Below are positions 38,297-47,661 of a DNA stretch of 64,000 bases, piece after piece. Each line of letters starts with the position of its first letter. Position 1 is the first letter of the stretch. Below the pieces are notes generated by a model. That model made no database searches. It was not told where the DNA came from and worked only from the letters and a program-made list of their open reading frames with translations. The position numbers were made by a program, and so were the translations under genes. The stretch is from Marinospirillum sp. GTDB lineage: Bacteria; Pseudomonadota; Gammaproteobacteria; Pseudomonadales; Halomonadaceae. The DNA is taken from assembly GCF_014859565.1 (NCBI RefSeq), contig NZ_JACUUA010000003.1:9913-73912 (forward strand), given 5' to 3'.

Positions 38297-39090
38297 CAGC
38301 TCAGCTCCAGCCAAACGCGCAATAAATCAAAGATATCCCGTGACATACGGTCAAAGTGAAACAGGTACTCGGTACTCCAGATCCACAACTCCAGCAGACC
38401 CATCAGCATCATTACTGGAAAGCCGATCACAAAAATATTCAGTTGCGGTGCCGCGCGTGTCACTACACCCAGTGCCACGTTCACCACTAGCTTGGCAATA
38501 ATAATAGGTAAAGCCATCAGTAGTGCACCAGCAAACAGCCAGCCACCCTGTACAACAAGCAACCAGGCGCGTTCACGATTTAACCCTTCCATGCCAATAG
38601 GAATAATGGTGAAACTTTCAGCCAGGGTGTAAATCACCACCAAATGACCACCTACAGCCAGAAACACCAGGTTGGTCATGATCACCATATACTGGCTGAG
38701 TACTGTGACGTTGATTCCGCTGGTTGGGTCAGCCATCTGTGCCATACCCATACCAATTTGCATCGCCACAATCTGACCAAAAATAATAAAAACCTGGAAC
38801 AACAGCTGCACCATAAAACCCAGACTGATACCTATCAGCAACTGCTGTGCTACCAGCAGCCAAGTTTGAGGTGACAAGGCATCCATGACTGGTACTGGTG
38901 GCAGCAAGGGCATCAGTAGCAGAGTCACCATAAAAGACAGTCCGATACGCACGCGTGGCTGCACCATGTTGGCACCAAAAATCGGCACCACCATAAAAAA
39001 ACCGCCGATACGGAAAAAAGGCCAGAGAAAAGTGCCTATCCAAGCGGTCAGTTCTGCATCGGTCAGCAGCGGCATGGAGGCATCAACCAA
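38296..39090 (-). CDS. fliR: Flagellar export gate protein FliR
   Basis: Polytopic subunit of the FliPQR export gate. Its 264 residues hold about six hydrophobic segments (for example FLWPFFRIGGFFMVVPIFGA near the start). It overlaps fliQ by 8 bases and flhB by one base. A slightly later ATG (39075) is possible. Family and order are clear. Confidence 0.94.
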   Translation of the reverse strand: MVDASMPLLTDAELTAWIGTFLWPFFRIGGFFMVVPIFGANMVQPRVRIGLSFMVTLLLMPLLPPVPVMDALSPQTWLLVAQQLLIGISLGFMVQLLFQVFIIFGQIVAMQIGMGMAQMADPTSGINVTVLSQYMVIMTNLVFLAVGGHLVVIYTLAESFTIIPIGMEGLNRERAWLLVVQGGWLFAGALLMALPIIIAKLVVNVALGVVTRAAPQLNIFVIGFPVMMLMGLLELWIWSTEYLFHFDRMSRDIFDLLRVWLELS

Positions 39091-39352
39091 TCATGTAGGG
39101 GATATTCTCTGCTAGACGCTGAAAAAACTCCATCAGCATACGCAGTATCATCGGGCCTGCCACAATCAGCGCCAGCAGTGTAGCCATCAGGCGGGGAAGA
39201 AAACTGAGGGTTTGTTCGTTGATCTGGGTTGCCGCCTGAAATACGGCCACTGCAAGTCCAACCAGCAGGCTGGGTACCACACCGATGGCAACAATGGTAA
39301 TCACCAAAAACAAGGCTTGTCGCAACAGATCAACCACTGCTTCGGGGGTCAT
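39083..39352 (-). CDS. fliQ: Flagellar export gate protein FliQ
   Basis: Two-helix export gate subunit of 89 residues (MTPEAVVDLLRQALFLV at the start, then PSLLVGLAVAVFQAATQINEQ). It is standard length, 12 bp after fliP. Confidence 0.95.
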   Translation of the reverse strand: MTPEAVVDLLRQALFLVITIVAIGVVPSLLVGLAVAVFQAATQINEQTLSFLPRLMATLLALIVAGPMILRMLMEFFQRLAENIPYMIG

Positions 39353-39364
39353 AAGCTTCTCCGA

Positions 39365-40120
39365 TCAGTAACCATAACTGGCTGCCAGAGTGCCCATCAC
39401 CAGTGTCCAGCCATCCACCAATACAAACAGCATGATTTTGAATGGCAAAGAAATGATGATGGGTGACAACATCATCATACCCATAGCCATCAAAATACTA
39501 GCCACTACCATGTCCAGTATAAGAAACGGAATAAACAACATAAACCCGATCTGAAAGGCAGTTTTCAGCTCACTGGTGACAAATGCAGGAACCAGCACCA
39601 CAAAAGGCACATCTTCAGGTGATTCAATCACATCATAACCACCAATACGGGCAAACATATCCAGATCCACCTCACGGGTCTGGGATAACATAAATTCCTG
39701 GATGGGTGCCCTGGCCAGCTGCACGGCTTCCAGCGGCGCTACTTCTTCAGCGATATAAGGCTGCAGCGCTTCAGCATTAATGCGCTCCCAGACTGGTGTC
39801 ATAATAAAAAAAGTCAGAAACAACGCCAGACCGAGAAGAATCTGATTAGAGGGCGTTTGCTGCAAACCCATGGCCTGACGCAGAATCGACAGCACAATAA
39901 TGATTCGGGTAAAACTGGTCATCATAATCAGGATCGACGGCAGCAGTGTTAGTGCCGTCATGATCGCCAGAATCTGGATGGTTACCGAGTAGGTCTGACT
40001 TCCGTCATCATTCTGCACCATACGCAGCGCTTCAATACCCGGTGCTTGTGCCATCACGTCCAGCGGCAGCAATAACAACAGCGCTAATGCTAGCCAGCTA
40101 GTCTGTTTTACCCGCATCAT
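39365..40120 (-). CDS. fliP: Flagellar export gate protein FliP
   Basis: Export gate subunit with a cleavable signal peptide (residues 1-~25, ending LDVMAQA) and four transmembrane helices. The family signature [23 protein letters not shown] is the conserved stretch near residue 70. I start at the first of two consecutive ATGs (40120); longer readings to 40159 add residues foreign to the family. It overlaps fliO by 23 bases. It has 251 residues. Confidence 0.95.
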   Translation of the reverse strand: MMRVKQTSWLALALLLLLPLDVMAQAPGIEALRMVQNDDGSQTYSVTIQILAIMTALTLLPSILIMMTSFTRIIIVLSILRQAMGLQQTPSNQILLGLALFLTFFIMTPVWERINAEALQPYIAEEVAPLEAVQLARAPIQEFMLSQTREVDLDMFARIGGYDVIESPEDVPFVVLVPAFVTSELKTAFQIGFMLFIPFLILDMVVASILMAMGMMMLSPIIISLPFKIMLFVLVDGWTLVMGTLAASYGY

Positions 40121-40604
40121 TTTTATTACTCTCCGGAACCTTATTGGTCGGCTGCACATGATCGGTTGTTCTGGATTTCCATTGTTTTAGCAGCTGGGCA
40201 AAGGGTGCGGGGGTCTGCTCTGCAGTTGGCTTGATGGGATCATCCAACTGATGCAGGCAGGTGATCTGGTGGCTAGTGACACCCAACACCAGTTGCTGAT
40301 CACCAACCTGAACCAGCAGGATTTTTTCTCTGTTACCCAGCTGTAATACTGCCAGTACCTTCATCGCCCCACCTGAGGCCATGGCACCAGGTACCAGACG
40401 CAGGCGTTTTGCCAGCCAAGCCAGAAAAAACATCAACAATAAAACAACCAGTAATCCCAGCGCAATCTGAGTGGCAGCAGAGCCAACACCCGGCATAGGA
40501 CGATCACTGGCCGCCAGCAATGGCTGGCAGAACAAACCAAACAAAAGCAGCAGACAGGTGAAACCTGTCCGCTGCAAAGTGGCAAACCACAATTTGAACT
40601 GCAT
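40098..40604 (-). CDS. fliO: Flagellar assembly protein FliO
   Basis: Membrane protein that helps assemble the FliP ring. From the ATG at 40604 it has 168 residues: an N-terminal hydrophobic segment, a transmembrane helix (about residues 55-75, [20 protein letters not shown]), then a short conserved region ([24 protein letters not shown]) and a low-complexity charged tail. The longer reading to 40652 would overlap fliN by 41 bases and is less likely. Confidence 0.9.
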   Translation of the reverse strand: MQFKLWFATLQRTGFTCLLLLFGLFCQPLLAASDRPMPGVGSAATQIALGLLVVLLLMFFLAWLAKRLRLVPGAMASGGAMKVLAVLQLGNREKILLVQVGDQQLVLGVTSHQITCLHQLDDPIKPTAEQTPAPFAQLLKQWKSRTTDHVQPTNKVPESNKNDAGKTD

Positions 40605-40611
40605 CAGATCT

Positions 40612-41130
40612 TCAACGCAAACGTTTAATGCGCTCAGACGGACTGACAACATCCGTCAGGCGGATGCCGAACTTTTCATTCACCATCACCACCTCGCCAT
40701 GGGCGATCAGTGTACCGTTGACCTTCACGTCCAGCGGCTCACCCGCCAGTCGATCCAGCTCAATCACCGAGCCCTGGTTTAACTGCAGCAAGTTGCGTAT
40801 GGCAATTTCTGTGCTGCCGACTTCCATGGCAATGGTTACCGGGATATCCATGATGACTTCAAGATTCGGGTTGTCACCGTCAAAACCGACCGAGTCGTCC
40901 TCAAGATACTCCAGCGGCGCAGATTGAATATCATCTTCCGTCAACTGATTTGTATCGGAAGCCTCTGCAACAGCCTGCTCTTCCAAAGCCGCACCCCAGT
41001 CATCATTTGCATCCAGACCATCGTCCGCAGCTGCTTCAGACTGTTCGTTCATTGCTGATGCCCAGTCATCATCGGTACCTGACTCATCCAGTGCTGATGC
41101 CCAGTCTTCGTTATTTTCTTCTTCGCTCAT
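40612..41130 (-). CDS. fliN: Flagellar motor switch protein FliN
   Basis: C-ring protein that binds FliH and FliM. The C-terminal SpoA domain occupies residues ~90-170 (IPVTIAMEVGSTEIAIRNLL, then MVNEKFGIRLTDVVSPSERI). The first ~85 residues are acidic and hold three copies of a nine-residue motif: EDWASALDE, DDWASAMNE and DDWGAALEE. The SpoA core is normal. It has 172 residues, longer than E. coli FliN (137). Confidence 0.95.
   Translation of the reverse strand: MSEEENNEDWASALDESGTDDDWASAMNEQSEAAADDGLDANDDWGAALEEQAVAEASDTNQLTEDDIQSAPLEYLEDDSVGFDGDNPNLEVIMDIPVTIAMEVGSTEIAIRNLLQLNQGSVIELDRLAGEPLDVKVNGTLIAHGEVVMVNEKFGIRLTDVVSPSERIKRLR
40978..41109 (-). repeat. Acidic tryptophan motif repeats in FliN
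   Basis: FliN residues 8-16, 21-29 and 43-51 are three related units of pattern [ED]DW[AG][SA]A[LM][DNE]E. Single copies of such a motif occur in FliN of related bacteria; the triplication is what is noted here. Confidence 0.8.
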
Positions 41131-41173
41131 ATTCCATTCCTAACTGCTGCAATACTGAATCAGACAGTGCTGA

Positions 41174-42151
41174 TTAACGTACCAGCCTGATTTGTTCTTT
41201 GATCTTCAGCGCAAGATTCTCGCCAGATCGCCCCATTTTGCATTTAAATACTGGTACACCATTGGCTTGCAAAGTCACATGATCCGGCAGGTCAATCGGA
41301 ATGATGTCACCTGCTTCCAGGTGCACCAAATCTCTAAGTGTTAAACCCTTTTCTGCCACTTTTACATTCAAGGGTATTTTTGCTTCCATGATATCGGCTC
41401 GTAATGCTCTGACCCAGCGCTCATCAATATCGTCCACATCTGACTGAACACCAGAATCCAGCTCTTCACGCACCGGTTCAATCATTGAATAAGGAATGGT
41501 GATATGCAGGTCACCACCACCACCATCCAGCTCAATATGGAAGGTGCTGACCACCACCACTTCACTTGGACTAACAATGTTAGCCATCGCCGGGTTAACT
41601 TCAAAACCGATGTATTCGAAGTTCAGTGGCAACACAGTTGCCCAGGCTTCTTTTAAGTCTATAAAAACCTGTTCAAGCACCTTTTGCACAATACGGATTT
41701 CAGTCGGGGTAAATTCCCGGCCTTCGATCTTGGCGTGACGACCATCTCCACCAAAAAAGTTATCCACCAGCTTAAAAACTAGTTTGGCATCCATAACAAA
41801 CAGAGAAGTGCCACGCAAAGGACGAATTTTCACCAGATTAAGACTAGTGGGCACATACAGGGTGTGTACGTACTCACCAAACTTCATGATCTGCACACCA
41901 CCGGAGGCAACATGAGCACTGCGCCGCAACAGGTTAAACAGGCTGATACGGGTATAACGTGCAAAACGCTCGTTGATCATTTCCAGTGTGGGCATTCGCC
42001 CACGGACAATACGATCCTGACTGGTGATGTCATACGTCTGAACATCGCCTGCACCTTGAGCGGCTTCGGAAGGATCCGGCAGATCATCATCATCCACACC
42101 ATGAAGGAGTAGGTCTATTTCATCCTGCGATAGCAGATCCTGAACTGCCAT
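41174..42151 (-). CDS. fliM: Flagellar motor switch protein FliM
   Basis: C-ring protein that binds CheY-P. The N-terminal CheY-binding motif LLSQDEIDLLLHG is at residues 5-17. The middle CheC-like domain and the C-terminal SpoA domain (ending LALKIKEQIRLVR) follow. At 325 residues it is normal length. It lies 43 bp before fliN and 50 bp after fliL. Confidence 0.96.
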   Translation of the reverse strand: MAVQDLLSQDEIDLLLHGVDDDDLPDPSEAAQGAGDVQTYDITSQDRIVRGRMPTLEMINERFARYTRISLFNLLRRSAHVASGGVQIMKFGEYVHTLYVPTSLNLVKIRPLRGTSLFVMDAKLVFKLVDNFFGGDGRHAKIEGREFTPTEIRIVQKVLEQVFIDLKEAWATVLPLNFEYIGFEVNPAMANIVSPSEVVVVSTFHIELDGGGGDLHITIPYSMIEPVREELDSGVQSDVDDIDERWVRALRADIMEAKIPLNVKVAEKGLTLRDLVHLEAGDIIPIDLPDHVTLQANGVPVFKCKMGRSGENLALKIKEQIRLVR

Positions 42152-42201
42152 ATAATCTCACCTTAGTCAGTCAAACGGATACCAAGTGATACCGGACTCA
42201 G

Positions 42202-42693
42202 TTATTGCATTACAAAATCGGTAATCAACACTTCATCAATTCGTACATTTTCCCGTTCCACTACACCCTGCACCACTTCTGCGGCAGTCATCTGCAATTG
42301 CAGCTTGCCTTCGGGTGTTTGTAGTGTCTGGTAGTCCTGTCGTGTAAACAGCATATTCAGATTATTCTTGATCAGCGGCATATGCTTTTCTATGGCCTGA
42401 GCAGCCTGCTGATTCGGTGCCTTGACCGCCAAAGAAATCTGCATAAAACGTTGACGGCGATCAGATGAAACCAGTGGTGCTACAAAGGGTTCTTCAAACG
42501 TATAATAAAAGGCAGTATTAAGGCTAGGCTGATTGCTGCCGGGCATCAGTGAAGTTCTTTCCTCTCCTGATGAGTCACGATCTAGAAAGAACAGGGTGCC
42601 ACCAACGGCCAAAGCGGCAATGATTGCTAACCCGACAACCAAACCACCAATCAATATCAATTTATTGCTCTTGCCTTCTTGCTCTTCAGCCAT
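42202..42693 (-). CDS. fliL: Flagellar basal body-associated protein FliL
   Basis: Single-pass membrane protein that supports the stator around the motor. It has a cytoplasmic basic N-terminus, one transmembrane helix (about residues 11-34) and a periplasmic stomatin-like domain. It has 163 residues and a GAGGAG ribosome-binding site. It follows the fliK gene by 65 bp. Confidence 0.93.
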   Translation of the reverse strand: MAEEQEGKSNKLILIGGLVVGLAIIAALAVGGTLFFLDRDSSGEERTSLMPGSNQPSLNTAFYYTFEEPFVAPLVSSDRRQRFMQISLAVKAPNQQAAQAIEKHMPLIKNNLNMLFTRQDYQTLQTPEGKLQLQMTAAEVVQGVVERENVRIDEVLITDFVMQ

Positions 42694-42758
42694 AGCCTAC
42701 TCCTCAGATTAGCATCCATTTGTCCACACAACGCCCAGAAAAAGTATCATGCGATATT

Positions 42759-44123
42759 TCAGGCGTAATAGTCTATCAGACCTAACGGCTGATTCAGCAC
42801 TGGTATCTGTTCCAGTCCATTTTCCAAGTCTGATCCTGCCAGCGACTGCCCGGCAGATCCTGATCCGGAATGATCACCTTCACCATCCTGACCGGCAAAA
42901 GACTCTTCTGATACCTGAGCATCCGCCAGCATCAAACCTTCTGATTCCATCATTTGTTTAAGATGTGGCAGGGATTGTTCCAGCAGTTCTCTAGCATGAG
43001 CATTCGGAGCCTGGAATATAATACTGGCCATATCACCCTGCATACGGATCTGCACACGAACACTGCCAAGATTAGGTGGATCAAGACGCATCTCGGCCAC
43101 TTGCATGTTTTTTGCATTCATCATGCTGATACGATTCGACAGTGCCTGAGCGTTCGCTTGAGCAGCTGCGTGAGTCATCATCGGCAGAGGAGGCAGTCCC
43201 GCGGCCAACCGCGCCATATTCTGTGCAGCAGCAGGAGACTGAATACCTTGCAACCCTTGACCCGCCGATTGCAGCAACTGTTGCAGTGAGTCACTGCCGC
43301 GCGACACAGTAGGTACTGCGGTAGCATCAGCACGACTCAAACGGCTGACCACATCAGCAAAACGCTCGGGGCGAGCATCCTGCTGCCGCGAATCTTCTTT
43401 ACCCGGCGGTGAATCACCTCTGGATGCATCAGAGCGTGCTGCAGTATCCATCTTGATACCAATGTCTTTTGCAGAGGTCACCGTACCTTCGGTACCTCTG
43501 GTGGCACTAGTATCCGTCATCAGTTTTAACTCACCCGCTGCTCCGGCGGGTGATTGAATGGCAGCCACCTTGCTGAAATCCACATTCGAACTTGCCAGAT
43601 CCTGAACCAACTGATTAAAACCCGTGATCAACGCCGCAGCGTTGTTTTTATCTTCCGTCAACTGAGCCAGCAGCTGCTGTAATTGTTCTGGCAATAAATC
43701 CTGCAACCCATCAGGGTTTTCTTTGAGTGTTTGCTGCAAGCCTTGTAGCTCTTCAGGTGTCAGGGATGCCAACCAGGATCTTAACTGTTCAAGCAAGGCT
43801 TCTTGCTCCTCAGGTGGAAGAGCGGCAAGAAAATTCCGCGCCTCCTCCTCCAGCGGCAAGGTTTCGCCACTTGATGCATCTCTAGCTGGCACCCGTTCCA
43901 CATTTCGATTGCTGCGCTCAACCCCCTGTCCCTGCTGACTGGCAATAGAGGCATCTGAACGTGAGGGAGACCTTGATTCCTGCTGCCGCTCTTCATTCAG
44001 ACGCGCTTGCAGATGGCCTTTGAACTCGGACTGATGAACTCGGCTTCTTTCCTGTATTCGTGCAGAGTCAGCTTGTACTGGCTTGCTATCCAGAAGAAAG
44101 TTGAGTGTTGTTGTTGGATTCAT
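42759..44123 (-). CDS. fliK: Flagellar hook-length control protein FliK
   Basis: Secreted molecular ruler that sets hook length and triggers the FlhB switch. From the ATG at 44123 (GGGGAA eight bases before; the TTG at 44129 is less likely) it has 454 residues. Residues 1-~330 are a low-complexity Gln/Ser/Ala-rich ruler; the C-terminal switch domain (about 345-425) has the conserved MRLDPPNLGSVRVQIRM. First gene of the fliK-L-M-N-O-P-Q-R unit, preceded by a strong sigma-54 promoter. It is one of two FliK-like genes in the window. Confidence 0.9.
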   Translation of the reverse strand: MNPTTTLNFLLDSKPVQADSARIQERSRVHQSEFKGHLQARLNEERQQESRSPSRSDASIASQQGQGVERSNRNVERVPARDASSGETLPLEEEARNFLAALPPEEQEALLEQLRSWLASLTPEELQGLQQTLKENPDGLQDLLPEQLQQLLAQLTEDKNNAAALITGFNQLVQDLASSNVDFSKVAAIQSPAGAAGELKLMTDTSATRGTEGTVTSAKDIGIKMDTAARSDASRGDSPPGKEDSRQQDARPERFADVVSRLSRADATAVPTVSRGSDSLQQLLQSAGQGLQGIQSPAAAQNMARLAAGLPPLPMMTHAAAQANAQALSNRISMMNAKNMQVAEMRLDPPNLGSVRVQIRMQGDMASIIFQAPNAHARELLEQSLPHLKQMMESEGLMLADAQVSEESFAGQDGEGDHSGSGSAGQSLAGSDLENGLEQIPVLNQPLGLIDYYA

Positions 44124-44145
44124 TGCCAAAATTTCCCCGGTTTTA

Positions 44146-44162
44146 CTCTGTCAGAAACAGAG
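44146..44162 (-). other. Short stem-loop in the fliK leader
   Basis: A 6-bp perfect inverted repeat (CTCTGT / ACAGAG) with a 5-base loop lies between the sigma-54 promoter and fliK, in the predicted 5' untranslated region. Could affect message stability or translation. Confidence 0.4.
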
Positions 44163-44189
44163 CCTGAACACACTTTTACCGTGAGCTAA

Positions 44190-44204
44190 GCATGAAGTGT
44201 GCCA
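44190..44204 (-). promoter_or_regulatory. Sigma-54 promoter of the fliK operon
   Basis: The minus strand reads TGGCACACTTCATGC, a full TGGCAC -24 element, five bases, then ATGC for the -12. This is essentially the RpoN consensus. It starts five bases after the fliJ stop and lies about 66 bases upstream of fliK, with the predicted start near 44178. It would make fliK-L-M-N-O-P-Q-R-flhB an FlrC- or FlrA-activated unit. Confidence 0.85.
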
Positions 44205-44208
44205 GCAT

Positions 44209-44655
44209 TCAGGAACGCCTTGCAAAACGACTGGTCGTATATTCATCCGTCTGCTTTTGTTCCTGTCGTGCATCCAGCCATTCCTGCTCTTTTCGTGCAG
44301 CATCCATAACACTGGAGACAGCCTGGGCGCGGGCTCGGGTTTTAATCCAATGCTCGGTCACTTTTTCTTTTTGTTGCAACAATAGGGTAATCTGCTCATT
44401 CTGCTGTATCTGAGCTGATTCGAGTCGCTGGATAAACAGCTGATAACGCATCACTGCCTGAACATCCATACGCCGCCCTGGTTGATCACCACCTCGCATC
44501 AACTGCAGATACTCTGACTCATAGTTTTTCAGCAGACCTTTAGTGGCTTCTTCCTGCTCAATTTTCTGATTCAGATATCCCAGGGCGCGCGCAGCTTCAT
44601 CCACCTTACCCTGAGCAAGTTTGAGTACCGGCTGTAGACGTTTTTCGCGGCTCAT
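44209..44655 (-). CDS. fliJ: Flagellar export chaperone FliJ
   Basis: Coiled-coil protein that links the FliI ATPase to FlhA and escorts chaperones. Its 148 residues are almost all alpha-helical and rich in Gln, Glu, Arg and Lys. Recognised by composition, length and position directly after fliI (9 bp). Last gene of the fliE-J unit. Confidence 0.88.
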   Translation of the reverse strand: MSREKRLQPVLKLAQGKVDEAARALGYLNQKIEQEEATKGLLKNYESEYLQLMRGGDQPGRRMDVQAVMRYQLFIQRLESAQIQQNEQITLLLQQKEKVTEHWIKTRARAQAVSSVMDAARKEQEWLDARQEQKQTDEYTTSRFARRS

Positions 44656-44664
44656 TTATTCACC

Positions 44665-46011
44665 TCAGTGCGCTTGGGGCGTCATGTTTTTTGCCAACAA
44701 TTCCAACCGCTGATGACTGGTCAGCAGATCCATCTGCTCACTCAAAGGTTGCTGCAGAAATTGCCGCATCACGGGCATCAGTGTAATTGCCAGATCTATT
44801 TCAGGATCACTGCCACGGGTATAAGCACCAACATTAATCAGATCACGGTTTTGCTGGTAACGGGCATAAAGTTGTTTAAAACGGTAAACCCTCGCCAGCT
44901 GCTCCGGAGAAACTATCTGTGGCATGGCACGACTGATTGATGCTTCGATATCAATAGCCGGGTAGTGACCTTCTTCTGCCAGTCTGCGTGACAGTACCAC
45001 GTGACCATCCAGGATGGCGCGTGCTGCGTCAGCAATTGGATCCTGTTGATCATCACCTTCTGTTAATACAGTATAAAAGGCCGTAATTGATCCCTGCCCT
45101 TTGGCTGCATTACCGGTACGTTCAACCAGTTGTGGAATACGCGCAAATACTGACGGTGGATAACCCTTGGTAGCCGGTGGTTCACCCACCGCCAGTGCAA
45201 TTTCCCGCTGCGCTTGAGCATAACGTGTCAGAGAATCCATCAGCAGCAGTACACGCTTGCCCTTATCACGATAATACTCCGCAATACTGTGAGTTAGCTG
45301 GGCAGCACGTAATCGCATCAAGGGTGCATCATCTGCAGGAGAAGCAATCACCACAGAACGAGCCATGCCTTCCGGCCCCAGTATCTGCTCGATAAATTCT
45401 TTGACCTCTCGCCCCCGCTCACCAACCAGCCCAACCACAGTAATATCCGCTGCCGTAAAACGAGTCATCATGCCCAGCAAAACAGATTTACCAACACCAC
45501 TGCCGGCAAACAGACCCATCCGCTGACCCTCACCAACCGTCAGCAAAGCATTAATTGCACCAACACCCACATCCAGCGGTGTATCTATCGGATGACGATC
45601 AAGAGGATTGATGGGCTTGCCGTTCAGACTGGCCTCACCCTCAACAGCCAGAGGCCCACGTCCATCCAAAGGACGCCCGTAACCATCCAATACGCGACCC
45701 AGCAACCCGAAGCCCACTGGTACATTCATGGCTTGCATATTCGGTGTCACTCTGGCACCAGGGCGCAAACCTTCCGCCGTTTTGAGCGGCATCAAAAACA
45801 CGTGCTCGCCGGAAAACCCCACCACTTCAGCCTCAACCGGCTCACCACGGGTAGATTCAATATAACAATAAGAGCCAACCGGGAGGTTGCAACCCACGGC
45901 TTCGAGTGTCAGCCCAACCATGCGCACCAGGCGACCTTCCACCAGCGGCTCATCTGTGCGGAGCTGCTGTTGATAAGACTTCAGGCGTTCAGCCAGGCTG
46001 GAATTAACCAT
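44665..46011 (-). CDS. fliI: Flagellar export ATPase FliI
   Basis: Hexameric ATPase related to F1-beta that drives export. Walker A is [13 protein letters not shown], the Walker B region is [18 protein letters not shown] and the conserved [12 protein letters not shown] follows. I chose the ATG at 46011 ([13 protein letters not shown], with AGGAAA upstream), giving 448 residues; nine more residues upstream are unlikely. The start overlaps the end of fliH by eight bases. Confidence 0.95.
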   Translation of the reverse strand: MVNSSLAERLKSYQQQLRTDEPLVEGRLVRMVGLTLEAVGCNLPVGSYCYIESTRGEPVEAEVVGFSGEHVFLMPLKTAEGLRPGARVTPNMQAMNVPVGFGLLGRVLDGYGRPLDGRGPLAVEGEASLNGKPINPLDRHPIDTPLDVGVGAINALLTVGEGQRMGLFAGSGVGKSVLLGMMTRFTAADITVVGLVGERGREVKEFIEQILGPEGMARSVVIASPADDAPLMRLRAAQLTHSIAEYYRDKGKRVLLLMDSLTRYAQAQREIALAVGEPPATKGYPPSVFARIPQLVERTGNAAKGQGSITAFYTVLTEGDDQQDPIADAARAILDGHVVLSRRLAEEGHYPAIDIEASISRAMPQIVSPEQLARVYRFKQLYARYQQNRDLINVGAYTRGSDPEIDLAITLMPVMRQFLQQPLSEQMDLLTSHQRLELLAKNMTPQAH

Positions 46012-47599
46012 TGAGCTTTTCCTGATCATCAGGATCACTGCTCTTACCCTGATCTTCGTTCAAATCGTCCAGCCAGGTGTTTTCCAGCACATCTTCAAGG
46101 TAACGATCATCATGAACTGACTCAGGAGCCCACACCTTGTCGACCGCTTTAACAGGCTCTGCAGATACATCTGTTGCTGCATCGGTTGTTGATTCGGCAG
46201 AGTCAGAAAAACTATCCAGAAAGTCTTCCAGCTCCACTCCATCAGAATCAGCAGGCAGGTCTTCTGTTGGCTCGACTGTTTCTTCCTGAGCGGATTGAAC
46301 CAGATTATCCAGCGCCTTTTCAAAGAAGTCGTCTTCTTCATCTTCGGTCATATGAAGAGTGTCTGGCTGCTCGGAGGTGATGTTTTCTTCTACAGGAGGC
46401 AAAGCTGAGTCAGACTCTGCTGAAACACTTGTATCAACCAGCTCTGGATCAGCTACAACTGGGTCAGATACTGACTCCGAAACCACGGGTTCTTCCGGTG
46501 TTTTTTGTTGCGGATCCAAGGTTTCCTGATGCTGTTCAGGAGCATCCGGCTCAGCTGATTTTTCAGCATCCAGTGCAGGAATATTTCTGGGTGTACCGCT
46601 TCGCTGCAGACTGACACGGGATACAGCCTCAGCAGCTGCTGGTACAGCTGTTTCCGCAGGTTCAGTCAAAGCATCAAGCTCTGATTCCTCCGCTGTTGCC
46701 GGCTGGTCAGGTGCCAAGGAAGTCGGTGCAATCGGCGCTGCAGGCGCTGGCTCCTGAAAGGACAGCTCATCTAACGGAGCAGTATCAGGTGTTGCAAACA
46801 CATCCTGAGGCAAGGGTTGCAAATCAACATCTGCTGATTTGTAACCACCTTCCATTAGGCTATCAATGATTTTTTTATAGCGATTTTCGAGGGTAGAGTC
46901 GACTAAGCTTTGTAATGTCTCAATCCGCGCGCCACCAGGTGCAACACCGGGATCACCAACTAAACGGTATTCTTCCAGTAGATCCTGGCAGGCTGCTTCA
47001 GCCAGGGGCATGTCATCAGGGTTAAGGAATATTCTCAGTCGCTGATGCCCTGCAGGCAGTGCAGCAACCGACTCTTTTAACACTTCAGCCAGAAAGCTAC
47101 GATCCAGACTGATTTCGCGACGTAATAATGATCGAGAGATCAGGTCAACCAGAGACAATAACGCGTCTTCCACCTCTTGATCCAACTGCTGTAGTGGGCC
47201 TTGTAATTGTTCAATCAGACCCTGAAGACGTGCCAGCTGTTGATCCACCTCGTGCTGAGCCTGATCCAGCCCTCGCTGATATCCAGCTTGAAATCCGGAT
47301 TCCTGACCTGTTGCTTCACCTTCCTGATAACCCAGCGCACGGCCTTCTTCATATCCCTGCTGGCGGCCTTCTTCAAAGCCTGTGCTGAAACCCCGCTGAC
47401 GGGCTTCCTCACGGAGTGCTTCGATTTCTTCTGCCGTTGGGGGTTGGGGTATTGCTTCTGCGCTACTGTCTTCCGTTTCCTCCGCCTGCAACTCATCCAA
47501 GCGCTGTGCAATACGACGGCGTACACCTGTTAAATCAGGCATTTCCCAGCGCTGGTAGGCTACATTTTCGTTAGCAGGAATACGTTTTTTGTTCTGCAC
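46004..47599 (-). CDS. fliH: Flagellar export regulator FliH with long acidic C-terminal tail
   Basis: Negative regulator and carrier of FliI. Residues 1-265 are a normal FliH: N-terminal YQRWEMPDL (family binding motif with tryptophan), a GxxxG repeat helix (residues 70-110, [17 protein letters not shown]...), and a C-terminal V-ATPase E-subunit-like domain ending near PLPQDVF. Residues ~266-531 are an extra tail rich in Glu, Asp, Ser, Pro and Ala, predicted disordered. The tail carries short hydrophobic-acidic segments ([34 protein letters not shown]). The family is usually 220-280 residues; this is 531. No frameshift or stop separates tail from domain. Confidence 0.88.
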   Translation of the reverse strand: MQNKKRIPANENVAYQRWEMPDLTGVRRRIAQRLDELQAEETEDSSAEAIPQPPTAEEIEALREEARQRGFSTGFEEGRQQGYEEGRALGYQEGEATGQESGFQAGYQRGLDQAQHEVDQQLARLQGLIEQLQGPLQQLDQEVEDALLSLVDLISRSLLRREISLDRSFLAEVLKESVAALPAGHQRLRIFLNPDDMPLAEAACQDLLEEYRLVGDPGVAPGGARIETLQSLVDSTLENRYKKIIDSLMEGGYKSADVDLQPLPQDVFATPDTAPLDELSFQEPAPAAPIAPTSLAPDQPATAEESELDALTEPAETAVPAAAEAVSRVSLQRSGTPRNIPALDAEKSAEPDAPEQHQETLDPQQKTPEEPVVSESVSDPVVADPELVDTSVSAESDSALPPVEENITSEQPDTLHMTEDEEDDFFEKALDNLVQSAQEETVEPTEDLPADSDGVELEDFLDSFSDSAESTTDAATDVSAEPVKAVDKVWAPESVHDDRYLEDVLENTWLDDLNEDQGKSSDPDDQEKLNG

Positions 47600-47661
47600 T
47601 CAATCATCCCCAAATCTAGTCCAGAAACTGAAACCCGACTTAACAAACCGACCCGATCTGA

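Noticed and set aside
42710..42725. Sigma-54-like TGGACAAATGGATGC upstream of fliL
   Set aside because: Spacing fits, but the start of transcription would fall after the fliL ribosome-binding site, so it could not make a translatable message.
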